Source of the DNA: Massilia phyllostachyos
Lineage (GTDB): Bacteria > Pseudomonadota > Gammaproteobacteria > Burkholderiales > Burkholderiaceae_D
NCBI RefSeq assembly: GCF_021044825.1
Contig: NZ_JAJNOC010000002.1
Coordinates: 62,001-126,000 of the forward strand
Reading direction: 5' to 3'
Length of the DNA stretch: 64,000 bases
The stretch's first letter is position 1, and each line of letters begins with the position of its first letter. The position numbers and the translations under genes were made by a program. The notes beneath the pieces were generated by a model. It was not told the DNA's origin. It searched no databases and saw only the letters and a program-made list of their open reading frames with translations. Shown one piece after another: positions 1 through 8,315 of the stretch.

Positions 1-2
1 AC

Positions 3-524
3 GCCCGCACCATCCGCCATACGGTCGAAGACGGCCGACGCAGCACCGAGGCGGGTTATGCCGACACCGCGCTCGGCTTCAGCTGGCATGCGCTGGATGC
101 GGCGGGCGGCCTGCCCTCGGTCGCCGTGCTGCTGAGTGCCGACGTCGACACCGGCTCGCGCGCCTTCCGCGGCCAGGGCGTCCGTCCCAACCTGCGTGTC
201 GCCGCCGAGTGGGACTTGCCGAACGAGATGTCGTTCGGCCTGATGCCGGGCGTCGGCGTGGAGCGCGACGCGTCCGGCCGCTACCGCTACGGCATCCTGG
301 CGGCGATCGTCGAGAAGCCGCTCGGCGAGCGCCTCAGCGGCTTCGCCGAGGTGGCCCTGCCGCAGATCGCGCGCGGGCGCCATGGCGGCACCGAAGCCAC
401 CTTCGACATCGGCGGCGCCTACCTGCTGTCGAAGGACATCCAGCTCGACGCCATGTTCTCGCGCGGCCTGAACAGCCGCACCCCCGACTACGCCTTCACC
501 TTCGGCATTTCGATCAGGCGGTAG
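3..524 (+). CDS. C-terminal part of an outer-membrane transporter-like protein (5' truncated)
   Basis: The reading frame is already open at base 3, so the start lies outside the window. About 173 residues remain. They show alternating short strands rich in glycine and aromatics and end in a strand closing with GISIRR, as in beta-barrel proteins of the 'putative MetA-pathway of phenol degradation / transporter' type. The repeated pattern of gene-length strands such as YGILAAIVEKPLG and FAEVALPQIA fits a barrel. Family assignment is by resemblance only and no catalytic motif is visible. The N-terminus, including any signal peptide, is missing. Confidence 0.5.
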   Translation, partial: ARTIRHTVEDGRRSTEAGYADTALGFSWHALDAAGGLPSVAVLLSADVDTGSRAFRGQGVRPNLRVAAEWDLPNEMSFGLMPGVGVERDASGRYRYGILAAIVEKPLGERLSGFAEVALPQIARGRHGGTEATFDIGGAYLLSKDIQLDAMFSRGLNSRTPDYAFTFGISIRR

Positions 525-646
525 GCCGGGCGTCGTATGTACGCCGGTTATGTAACGCGGCAGTAATTTCATTGGTTGTCAAAATTGCTCGGGCGTACGC
601 TGTTTGAAGGACGGCGTACCCAACAACCCTGCAAAACATAACGACC

Positions 647-2830
647 ATGAAAAAACGTTTGCTCGCCGCGGCAGCCGCCATGCTGGCCGTGTCCTTCGCC
701 CACGCCCAGACCGATGGGCCAGCCTCGCCCAAGCGCGAAATGCGCGGCGTCTGGATCAGCACCCACCTGAGCCTCGACTGGCCGAACCGCACCCAGACGC
801 CAGCTCAGCAGCAGGCCGCCCTGCGCGCCATCCTCGACCACAACAAGGCGACCGGCATGAACGCCGCCTTCTTCCAGGTGCGCAGCCAGTCCGACGCCAT
901 GTACCCGAGCCCCTATGAGCCCTGGTCCTACTACCTGACCAACCAGCAGGGCAGCGCGCCGAACCCACTGTGGGACCCGCTGCAGTTCGCAATTGGCGAG
1001 ACGCGCGCCCGCGGGATGGAATTCCACGCCTGGATCAATCCCTACCGCGCGGTCGCCACCGTCGCCAACGAATCGAACCCGGCGCAGTATGCAAGCAACC
1101 ACGTCTCGAAGACCCACCCGGACTGGCTGCTCACGGTCGGCACCGTCAAGATCCTGAATCCGGGCCTGCCGCAGGTGCGCGACCACGTGGTGAACGTCAT
1201 CATGGACATCGTCAGCCGCTACGACGTCGACGGCATCCACTTCGACGATTACTTCTACCCGAGCGGCGCCATCCTCGACGACGCCGCCTACAACGCCGAC
1301 CCGCGCGGCTTCCCGGCAACGACCGCGGGCCGCGCCGACTGGCGGCGCGATAACATCGACATGCTCATCAAGCGCGTGAACGACGAGATCCGCGCCGCCA
1401 AACCCTGGGTCAAGTTCGGCGTCTCGCCCTCGGGCATCTACCGCAGCAGCACCGACCCGGACATCGGCTCGCCGACGTCCGCCGGCGCCTCGCAGCACTA
1501 CAGCGCCATGTTCGCCGACACCCGCAAGTGGATCCGCGAGGGCTGGGTCGACTACCTGGCGCCGCAGGTCTACTGGTACATCGGCCAGGCCGGCTCCGAC
1601 TACGGCTTGCTGGTCCCCTGGTGGAACGACAACGCCTACGAACGCCACATGTACATCGGCCTGGCCGACTACAAGATGAACACGGCCGGCTGGACCGACC
1701 CGCAACAGATCAACCGCCAGATCGCGCTGAACCGCGCCAGCGCCAACGTGGGCGGCCAGATCCACTTCCGCCACGCCTTCCTGCAGGCCGACCCGCTGGG
1801 CTACCGGACCTCCTTGAAGAACGCCACCTATGCGCGGCCGGCGCTGCTGCCGCTGATGGCGTGGAAGGACGCCGCCACGCCGGGTGCGCCGGGCCAGCTG
1901 ATGGCGAGCGTGGGCGAGAACGATGCCGTGCAGCTGGCCTGGGGGCCTGCGCCGGAATCGAATGACGAATTCGAGAAGACCCGCAGCTACGCCATCTATC
2001 GCTCGGCGCAGCGCGACATCGATGTCGATGCCCCCGGCGTGCTGCTGGCCGTCAGCGACGGCGCGAGCGGCGCCTTCATCGACGCCGGGGTGGCGCCGGG
2101 CCAGTATCACTATTATGCGGTCACCGCCGTGAACCGCCTGGGCGCCGAGAGCCCGCGCACGAACGTCGTCAGCAACGACTTCGTGGCGCCGACCGTGCGC
2201 ACGCGCGATGTGGCGCTGCGGCTGGCGGGCGGCATGGCGTCGATCACGGCCGCCGACATCGATGGCGGCAGCAGCGACAACTGGGGCGTGGAGTCGCTGG
2301 CGGCGTCGCGCACCACCTTCTCCTGCGCCGACATCGGCGCGCACAAGGTGGCGCTGGCGGTCACGGACAAGGGCGGCAATGTCGCCAGTGCGCAAGCCAC
2401 GGTCCGGATCGAGGGCCACGTGCCGCAGCCGAAGATCGCCCTGCTGCGCCGCCTGGGCGAGCAGACCGGACATCCCGCAAGCACCATCACGCTCGGCTAT
2501 GGGACGCAGAGCGTGGTGCTCTCCGCCAGCGACATCGCAGGCGCCAGCACCTTCACCTGGAGTTCGGCGGCCGGCCTGTCTACGAGCAGTGGAGCCACCA
2601 CGACGTTCACGGCGACGACAGCCGGCAGCTTCGCCATCACGGCACAGGCGGCCAGTCCGGAAGCCTGCTTCGCCCAGGCGACAGGGATGGTCAAGGTGAT
2701 CGATGCCCGCTGCGGAAACGGCGGCAAGGTGCTGGTGTGCCAGAAGACGTCGACCCAGGTCTGCGTGGCGCCGAACGCCGTGCCGGCCCATGTGAAGAAT
2801 GGCGGCACGGTCGGCATGTGCGGCGCTTGA
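647..2830 (+). CDS. secreted family-10-like glycoside hydrolase (GHL10/DUF187)
   Basis: The 727-residue protein has a clear signal peptide (residues 1-20, cleavage after AHA). A GHL10-type TIM-barrel domain follows, opening with REMRGVWIST at about residues 30-40 and carrying DVDGIHFDDYFYP at about 191-203. Family members such as YngK act on extracellular or cell-wall glycans; the substrate here is unknown. Residues of about 405-510 look like a fibronectin type III domain (SYAIYRSAQRD, YHYYAVTAVNRLG), followed by a HYR-like Ig domain at about 520-590. A short C-terminal module has four cysteines (CGNGGKVLVC, QVCVAP, GMCGA). There is no strong Shine-Dalgarno sequence before the ATG, which is chosen for the signal peptide. 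It is convergent with the DUF2149 gene, with one base between the stops. Confidence 0.85.
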   Translation: MKKRLLAAAAAMLAVSFAHAQTDGPASPKREMRGVWISTHLSLDWPNRTQTPAQQQAALRAILDHNKATGMNAAFFQVRSQSDAMYPSPYEPWSYYLTNQQGSAPNPLWDPLQFAIGETRARGMEFHAWINPYRAVATVANESNPAQYASNHVSKTHPDWLLTVGTVKILNPGLPQVRDHVVNVIMDIVSRYDVDGIHFDDYFYPSGAILDDAAYNADPRGFPATTAGRADWRRDNIDMLIKRVNDEIRAAKPWVKFGVSPSGIYRSSTDPDIGSPTSAGASQHYSAMFADTRKWIREGWVDYLAPQVYWYIGQAGSDYGLLVPWWNDNAYERHMYIGLADYKMNTAGWTDPQQINRQIALNRASANVGGQIHFRHAFLQADPLGYRTSLKNATYARPALLPLMAWKDAATPGAPGQLMASVGENDAVQLAWGPAPESNDEFEKTRSYAIYRSAQRDIDVDAPGVLLAVSDGASGAFIDAGVAPGQYHYYAVTAVNRLGAESPRTNVVSNDFVAPTVRTRDVALRLAGGMASITAADIDGGSSDNWGVESLAASRTTFSCADIGAHKVALAVTDKGGNVASAQATVRIEGHVPQPKIALLRRLGEQTGHPASTITLGYGTQSVVLSASDIAGASTFTWSSAAGLSTSSGATTTFTATTAGSFAITAQAASPEACFAQATGMVKVIDARCGNGGKVLVCQKTSTQVCVAPNAVPAHVKNGGTVGMCGA

Positions 2831-2831
2831 G

Positions 2832-3134
2832 CTATTTCGCGGCCGGGGCTTCGACCAGCACCAGCTTGCCCGTCTTCGGGTCGCGGTACACCTCGCCGAC
2901 GCGGGCATAGCCGCTGCCGGCGGTGCCGGCGCCGTCCAGCGGCCGCTCGATCTGGCGGCCCTTCTCGACCGGCTGCGGCACCGTGCGCGCGCCCTGGGTG
3001 CCGGCGATCGCGGCGATCAGGCCGCAGGCGAACACCAGCATCACGTCGACCAGGTTGACCAGGCTGGCGCGCGGGTCTTCGTCGCCGTCGTCGAAGCGCG
3101 CCTCCAGGCGCGAGTACAGGCGCAGCCTGCTCAT
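2832..3134 (-). CDS. DUF2149 protein, ExbD/TolR-like membrane subunit
   Basis: This 100-residue protein starts inside the end of the ExbB-like gene (4-bp ATGA overlap), so the two are translationally coupled. It has a short charged N-terminus, one membrane helix (about residues 26-47) beginning SLVNLVDVMLVF, and a periplasmic tail of about 50 residues. The VDVMLV stretch with Asp30 matches the ExbD/TolR membrane segment, where that aspartate carries protons. DUF2149 proteins are known mainly from clusters with MotA/TolQ/ExbB and CobN-like genes. I infer that it pairs with the ExbB-like neighbour as a proton-driven motor serving the CobN-like protein. It is much shorter than ExbD, with no obvious periplasmic domain. 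Confidence 0.8.
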   Translation of the reverse strand: MSRLRLYSRLEARFDDGDEDPRASLVNLVDVMLVFACGLIAAIAGTQGARTVPQPVEKGRQIERPLDGAGTAGSGYARVGEVYRDPKTGKLVLVEAPAAK

Positions 3135-3574
3135 GCCGGCTGCTCCATCGCTTCCAGGGTCTCCTCATACCAGCGGCGGCGCAGCTTGCCGATCACCAGG
3201 CCGCCGATGCCGGCCACCAGGCCCAGCACCGTCGCATCGAACGCCACCGTGACGGCGCTCGCCAACTGGGCGGGGTCGCCGCGTCCCAGCGCGGCCAGGC
3301 CCGGTCCGAGCGGGATGATGGTGGCCATCAGGCCCAGCATCGGCGGGATGCGCGCCAGCAGGTCGGCGCGCTCGAGGCGCTTGCGGGCGACCAGGTGCAC
3401 GCGCTCGACGTCACCCTGGGCGCCGAGCTGCTTCAGGCCGTGGAAGCGCTCGCCGACGGCGATGCCGGCTTCCACCAGCGCCACCGCGCAGGCGGTCAGG
3501 AGCAGCGCCAGGGCGGGCACCAGCAACCAGCTGACGGCGTCGTGCAGCCAGGCGAAGGACAGGAGTTCAAGCAT
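3131..3574 (-). CDS. MotA/TolQ/ExbB proton channel family protein
   Basis: The 147-residue protein has three predicted membrane helices, at about residues 13-37, 80-100 and 108-132. Between the first and second lies a cytoplasmic loop rich in Arg and Lys, as in ExbB/TolQ. The last two helices (PPMLGLMATIIPLGPGL and AFDATVLGLVAGIGGLVIG) contain the conserved small-residue and threonine pattern of the proton-channel family. The start codon overlaps the end of the CobN-like gene by 8 bp, and its stop overlaps the DUF2149 start. It is shorter than E. coli ExbB (244 residues). The likely role is the proton-conducting subunit of a complex with the DUF2149 and CobN-like proteins. Confidence 0.85.
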   Translation of the reverse strand: MLELLSFAWLHDAVSWLLVPALALLLTACAVALVEAGIAVGERFHGLKQLGAQGDVERVHLVARKRLERADLLARIPPMLGLMATIIPLGPGLAALGRGDPAQLASAVTVAFDATVLGLVAGIGGLVIGKLRRRWYEETLEAMEQPA

Positions 3575-6500
3575 GGGATGTTTTCCTCGAAGGTTGGGGG
3601 AGATGGCGCCCGCGCCAGAGGCCGAGCGAGAACAGGGTCAGGCCGCAGGCCAGCAGCGCCAGCACCAGGGCGACGCGGCGGGCCGGGGCGGGGATGGGAT
3701 CTTCCAGGCGGCTCAATTCGTAGGCGCGCGGGGCGGGCGCAGGCTTGGCCGGCTCCGCTGGAGCACTCGGCGCCTGGCCGGGCGAGGGCTGGGCGGCGCG
3801 AACGGCCGGCGCGGACATCGACGTCGCCGGCAGCAGCTCGCCGCGCGCACGCGCCAGGGTGACGCCGAGCGCCTGCGCGTCCGCCGCGTCCAGCCGCGGC
3901 GCCAGCCATTGCCACATCGGGTGGTTCGGCGCGGTATGGCCGCTGCCGGGCAGGCCGTTGGCGGCGACCAGCCGCGCCAGCTCGCCGCCCATCTTGCGGA
4001 TGGTGGCCTCGTCGGTCTTCCAGAATCCCTTTTCGGCGGCCACCATGAACACCGCCAGCATGTGCGCCTTGACCTGGGCGTTGTGGCGCTTACCCAGGAA
4101 TTCCGGCAGCTTCAGGTCGTAGCGGTCGTCGAAGTAGACGGACTTGACCTCGTCCCAGGCCCAGTTCTTGACCAGGTCGGGACGCGTGACCTGCCAGCCC
4201 CACAGGTTCTCGATGAATTCCTGGCCCATGGTGCGGGCGCCCGCATAGCCGTGCTCCATCAGCGGCTTCAGCCAGGCGGGATTGAGGAAGCGGCCGCGCA
4301 GCTCGCCCAGCAGGGCGCCGGCCAGCGGCTCGACGTCGGCGCGGCCCGGCTGGGCGTGCTGCAGGATCAGGGCTTCGGGCACGCGTCCGGTGCGGCCTTC
4401 GATGGCGAGCGACAGGCCGCCCAGGTAGTCGAAGGCGTCGTTGTTGTCGAGCAGGCCGTACAGATTGCTGGCGCGGCCATGGTAGGTGCGCGCGATGCCG
4501 TCGAGCGCCACATCGAAGGCGGCATGGCTGGTCTCGCCCTCCGCATCGAGCCCGTAGGCATGGCCCATGCGCAGGCGGTAGGCGCGGCCCAGTTCCTCGC
4601 GCTCGCGCCAGGCGCCCGAGCGTTCGGTCAGGCGGTTGACGCCGGTGCCGTAGGCGCCGGGCGCATCGCCGAAGATGCGCTGGGCGGCGGCCACGCCGGC
4701 TTCTTGCGGCGCCAGGCCGCCCGCCTGCAGTGTGCGGGTGCGCGCCAGCCACTCGCGCGCCACGCGGTTGTTTTCCAGGGGCTCGCGGCCCCAGGCGACC
4801 TTGCCGGGCAGGGGCGCGAGCGCCGCCTGCAGCGGCTCGCGCAGCTGCGGATCCTGCTCCAGCAGCGTGTCGCTCGACGCGGCCAGGGCCAGGCGGCCGG
4901 CGCGGTCGATCAGGCGGATCAGGTTCGGATACAGGTCGCGGAACAGCCCCGAGGTGGTGACGATGGCGTCGCGCCGCACCACATTCGGCTTCAGGCGCAC
5001 GTCGGTGACCACGCCGCGCGCATTCCACACCGGCTCGGCGCCCATCATCGCCAGGGAAAACGCGACCATCACACCCTCGTCGCGTACCGCGTCCGAGGCC
5101 CACAGGATGATGCCTTCGCTGCCGGCGAGCGGCTTGTCCTTGTCGCGGTCCGCGGCCTGCGCGGCCAGGCGTTCGCCCAGGCCGTAGCCGAGGCGGGTCG
5201 GCAGGATGTCGCCGTCCACCGCATGGAAGTTGCGCCCGGTCGGCAGGGCTTCCGGCGAGCGCAGCGGATCGTTGCCCTTGCCCGGCGCGATGTAGCGGCC
5301 GTCCAGGCCGGCCAGCAGGCCGCGCATCTCCAGCGCCGGCGATTCGGCCAGCTTGCGCTCGATGTCCGGGTCGGCGATGCCGCCCTTCCTCATCGAGTCC
5401 AGCATCAGGTCCAGCGACTTGCGGTCCCAGTCGCGGCCGAACACGTGCAGGCCGTAGGGCATGAATTTTTCCTGCAGCTTGGTCAGGTAGTGGCCGACCT
5501 CGTGCGCCAGCAAATCGTCGTCGGCGGCGTCGAAGCCGATGCCGCGCACCTTCAGCACGTCGGCCATCGATTCCTCCAGCTCGGCGCGCAGGTTCAGCTT
5601 GATGACGCGCTCGCGCATCACGGCGGCGGCCTGGGTTTTCAGCGACTCCGAACTGGCGGCCTCGTAGCTCTCGACCACCTGGCGCAGCGCCAGCAGATCG
5701 TCGTACAGCGGCGTCGCGGCCAGGGGTGGGGTCAGGTGGTCGACCATCACCGCCAGGCCGCGGCGCTTGGCCTGGGTGCCTTCGCCGACGCCATCGACGA
5801 TGTAGGGATAGATGCCGGGCAGGTCGCCGGCGATCAGGCTCGGGTAGTCGTCGGCGGCCAGGCCCACCGCCTTGCCGGGCAAGAATTCATAGGTCGAGTG
5901 GCGGCCCACATGGACCAGGGCGTCGGCCTTGAAGCGGTCGCGCAGCCAGTGGTAGAAGCCGAGGTACTGGTGCGGCGGCGTGATGCTGGTGTTCGCATGC
6001 AGCAGCTCTTCCTCGACTTCCCAGCCGCGCGGCGGCTGCGGGCCGATGAAGACGTTGCCGAACACGATGCCCGGCACCAGCAGCTTGCCGCCGTCGACCA
6101 TCACCTTGCCGGGCGCCGCGCCCCAGCCGCGCATGCCTTCGATGCCGTAGCCGACCAGTCGCCGCTGCAGCGGCGCCAGGCCGGCGCAGCGGCGGCTTGC
6201 CCGTTCATCCAGGCAGGCCGTGTAGCCTTCGCGCAGTGCGGAAAGGTCGCGCAGCGCATCCGCGCGCTTGGGGTGATCCGCGCCCTCGACCAGGTGCTGC
6301 AGCTCGGCGATGACGACATCGGCGCGCTTGCGGCCGATCGCGTATTCGCGTCCGGCTTCCGCCGCCAGCACGTCGGCATGCAGGCGGCCCAGCAGGCCGC
6401 TCGTCATTTCGCCCTGCACGCGCGGCGACAGGGTGGCGAACCAGCGCCGGTAGTCGTCCGCGCTCACGCTGTTCACCGTGCCCGCGAGCTCGCGCAGGGC

Positions 6501-7910
6501 GGCGCGGTCTTCCGGCATGTTGACCCCTCTGGCCATGATCAGGTCGAGCAGCGCTTCCGGCGTCGCCGGCAGTTCGCCCACCGTGTAGCCGGCGCGCTTC
6601 ATCGCCTGCAGCATGTCGAACAGCGAGGCCGGCACGTCCAGGTTGTCGGCGCCGATGTTCTGGCGGCCCGGCGGGTGGTTGTAGTAGATGAGGGCGACGC
6701 GCTTGTCGCGGTTGGCCTTGGTGCGCAGGCTCAGCCAGCGGTCCACGCGCGCGGCGACCCTGGCCGTCTCCTGGTCCAGGATCTCGGGCGGACGGTTCTC
6801 GATGCCGGTTTTCGGGTCGTGCTGGGCCTTGCCCAGCGCGGCCACCACGATCGGCTGGCCGATGCCCTGCAGCTCGGGCAGGGCGACGCGGTACTGCACC
6901 GAATCCGGGCTCAAGCCATCCGGCGAGAGGCGCCATTGCATGGCGGTGCGGTCCATCAGCCGGATCGCCTTGAACACCGGGATGTCGAGGCGCTTGAACG
7001 CTTCCTCGACCGCTTCGCGGCCTTCAGCGGCGCCGACCACGAAGTCCTGCAGCACCACCAGCGCGGCCGGGCGAGCGGGGGCCACCAGCTCCGGCAGGCG
7101 CTCCAGCGCCTCGCGCGAAGCGCCGCCCCAGCGCGTCAGCAGTTGCACGCAGGGCTGGCCGCGCGCTTCGACCTGGCGGCACAGCGCCGCCGGCGCCAGG
7201 CCGTCCATGTTCGCCAGGTCGAGCACCACCACGCTTGGACGATCCTCGAGGCCGAGTTCGGCCGCGTGGCCCCAGGCCGCGGCGTCGGCCAGTTCGCGCT
7301 CGCCGGCGCGCAGGCGCAGGGCCGGCTCGGGACGCGGGGCGGGAACCGGCGTAGTCGGCGCCAGCAGGTGGGCGAACAGGGCGGCGGTGTTGTCGCTGCC
7401 GCCGCCTTGCCACAGGCGGCGCGCGGCCAGCCAGTGGGCGGCGGCAGGGTCGGCCCCGGCGGCGCGCAGGGCGGGTTCCGGCGGCGCTTCGTTGGAGAGC
7501 TGGCGCAGCAGCTCGGGCGAGAAGGCCTGCAGGGCGCCGTGGCGCCCGCGCGTCATCAGGCTCAGGGTGGCTTCGCCGTTCAGGGCGAGGACTTGCGTCG
7601 CCGGCCTGGCGTGACGTTCGACGGCATCCTTCAGGCGCCGCGCCGGGTCGCCAAACACCGAGACCGCGAGGACGCTGTCGGCGCCGCCGATCCAGCGCGC
7701 GACCTCAGCTTCTTTCGCAGCCATCAGCTGGGCCGGAGTGCGCAGCAGGATGCGGTCCTTCGGATGGCGCGTCAGGTGGCGATGGGCCGCCTCGATGGCG
7801 CTGGGCGCCGCGCGCTCGGTGACGACGGCGAACAGGGTGCCGGCGTGGGCCGGGATGACGCACAGGCAGCACACAGCCGCCAGGACGCGAAGGAATAAAC
7901 GAGCGCTCAA
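3567..7910 (-). CDS. cobN: exported, membrane-anchored CobN-like chelatase under a B12 riboswitch
   Basis: The frame is open from 8138, but that upstream part lies in the riboswitch leader. I place the start at a TTG at 7910, 10 nt after a GAGG, which gives a signal peptide (residues 1-23, ending IPAHAG). The product of about 1447 residues is a CobN/magnesium-chelatase H-type protein. It contains GRHSTYEFLPGK at about 667-679, corresponding to the HGTLE-LPGK region of CobN but with Ser for Gly. A Pro/Ala-rich linker leads to a C-terminal membrane helix at about 1410-1430 and a short basic tail, so the chelatase domain should sit in the periplasm. Classical CobN works in the cytoplasm with CobS and CobT, which are absent here. 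The ExbB and DUF2149 partners recall the HmuS/U-type genes of Bacteroidetes haem loci. Insertion or removal of metal from a corrinoid or haem is inference. Confidence 0.88.
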   Translation of the reverse strand: MSARLFLRVLAAVCCLCVIPAHAGTLFAVVTERAAPSAIEAAHRHLTRHPKDRILLRTPAQLMAAKEAEVARWIGGADSVLAVSVFGDPARRLKDAVERHARPATQVLALNGEATLSLMTRGRHGALQAFSPELLRQLSNEAPPEPALRAAGADPAAAHWLAARRLWQGGGSDNTAALFAHLLAPTTPVPAPRPEPALRLRAGERELADAAAWGHAAELGLEDRPSVVVLDLANMDGLAPAALCRQVEARGQPCVQLLTRWGGASREALERLPELVAPARPAALVVLQDFVVGAAEGREAVEEAFKRLDIPVFKAIRLMDRTAMQWRLSPDGLSPDSVQYRVALPELQGIGQPIVVAALGKAQHDPKTGIENRPPEILDQETARVAARVDRWLSLRTKANRDKRVALIYYNHPPGRQNIGADNLDVPASLFDMLQAMKRAGYTVGELPATPEALLDLIMARGVNMPEDRAALRELAGTVNSVSADDYRRWFATLSPRVQGEMTSGLLGRLHADVLAAEAGREYAIGRKRADVVIAELQHLVEGADHPKRADALRDLSALREGYTACLDERASRRCAGLAPLQRRLVGYGIEGMRGWGAAPGKVMVDGGKLLVPGIVFGNVFIGPQPPRGWEVEEELLHANTSITPPHQYLGFYHWLRDRFKADALVHVGRHSTYEFLPGKAVGLAADDYPSLIAGDLPGIYPYIVDGVGEGTQAKRRGLAVMVDHLTPPLAATPLYDDLLALRQVVESYEAASSESLKTQAAAVMRERVIKLNLRAELEESMADVLKVRGIGFDAADDDLLAHEVGHYLTKLQEKFMPYGLHVFGRDWDRKSLDLMLDSMRKGGIADPDIERKLAESPALEMRGLLAGLDGRYIAPGKGNDPLRSPEALPTGRNFHAVDGDILPTRLGYGLGERLAAQAADRDKDKPLAGSEGIILWASDAVRDEGVMVAFSLAMMGAEPVWNARGVVTDVRLKPNVVRRDAIVTTSGLFRDLYPNLIRLIDRAGRLALAASSDTLLEQDPQLREPLQAALAPLPGKVAWGREPLENNRVAREWLARTRTLQAGGLAPQEAGVAAAQRIFGDAPGAYGTGVNRLTERSGAWREREELGRAYRLRMGHAYGLDAEGETSHAAFDVALDGIARTYHGRASNLYGLLDNNDAFDYLGGLSLAIEGRTGRVPEALILQHAQPGRADVEPLAGALLGELRGRFLNPAWLKPLMEHGYAGARTMGQEFIENLWGWQVTRPDLVKNWAWDEVKSVYFDDRYDLKLPEFLGKRHNAQVKAHMLAVFMVAAEKGFWKTDEATIRKMGGELARLVAANGLPGSGHTAPNHPMWQWLAPRLDAADAQALGVTLARARGELLPATSMSAPAVRAAQPSPGQAPSAPAEPAKPAPAPRAYELSRLEDPIPAPARRVALVLALLACGLTLFSLGLWRGRHLPQPSRKTSHA

Positions 7911-8074
7911 TTCGGGTCGACCTCGGGACGAAAACCAGGCGGCCCCGGATTTTCCGGAGCAGCCGCGCGCGTCCCGCCGCGCCGTGAAAGGCGCGTGCGG
8001 AGTCGAGACCAGGACCGAAGAAACGGGGACAGCCAACCGGCAGCGCCACACCCCGGGCGCTTGCCACGTGTTTC

Positions 8075-8262
8075 GCGATTGGCCGGTCTTCTGGCTCGCC
8101 TTCGTCCTTCGCCGGCCCTGCCTTCCCGTGCAATGCACAGTGGCGTACGGCCGGCGTCGTCTGGCTTACAGCAGCGGGGGCTGCGCCGGACTGGCGGGGA
8201 TGGCTATCCCGCGCGTCACCGGCTTCCCGTTTCATCCTCCCGCAGACCTGCGGGCGGACACC
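8075..8262 (-). promoter_or_regulatory. cobalamin riboswitch (RF00174-type) upstream of cobN
   Basis: Read on the minus strand, the leader carries the class hallmarks in order. GGGAGGATGAAACGGGAA is at 8225-8242, then GCCGGTGA, and CCCCGCTGCTGTAAGCCAG (8162-8180) fits the B12-box core. GCCACTG, GGGAAGGC and GAGCCAGAAGACC follow, the last at about 8086-8098. About 165 nt separate it from the cobN start, enough for an expression platform. This class normally lowers expression when adenosylcobalamin or a related cobalamin is bound. Confidence 0.93.
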
Positions 8263-8279
8263 AATCGCTCAAGCGGCGG

Positions 8280-8308
8280 ATTGTACCCCCGCGCCAGGGC
8301 CTTGTCAC
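8280..8308 (-). promoter_or_regulatory. sigma70-type promoter for the riboswitch-cobN operon
   Basis: On the minus strand GTGACA (8308-8303) is followed after 17 nt by TACAAT (8285-8280). Each hexamer is one base from consensus. The expected transcription start is near 8272, about 10 nt before the conserved part of the riboswitch. The promoter sits between the ppc stop and the riboswitch, so the operon has its own start. Confidence 0.65.
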
Positions 8309-8315
8309 CTCATCT

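Noticed and set aside
2799..7898. Very long plus-strand open frame (1699 codons) opposite the chelatase gene
   Set aside because: It is a GC-driven shadow: the minus frame has CobN motifs, a signal peptide and a riboswitch, while the plus frame shows only low-complexity Arg/Ala/Gln-rich sequence.
3567..7910. Aerobic cobaltochelatase subunit of B12 synthesis
   Set aside because: The signal peptide and membrane anchor, the missing cobS and cobT, and the ExbB/DUF2149 partners all point away from cytoplasmic cobalt insertion.
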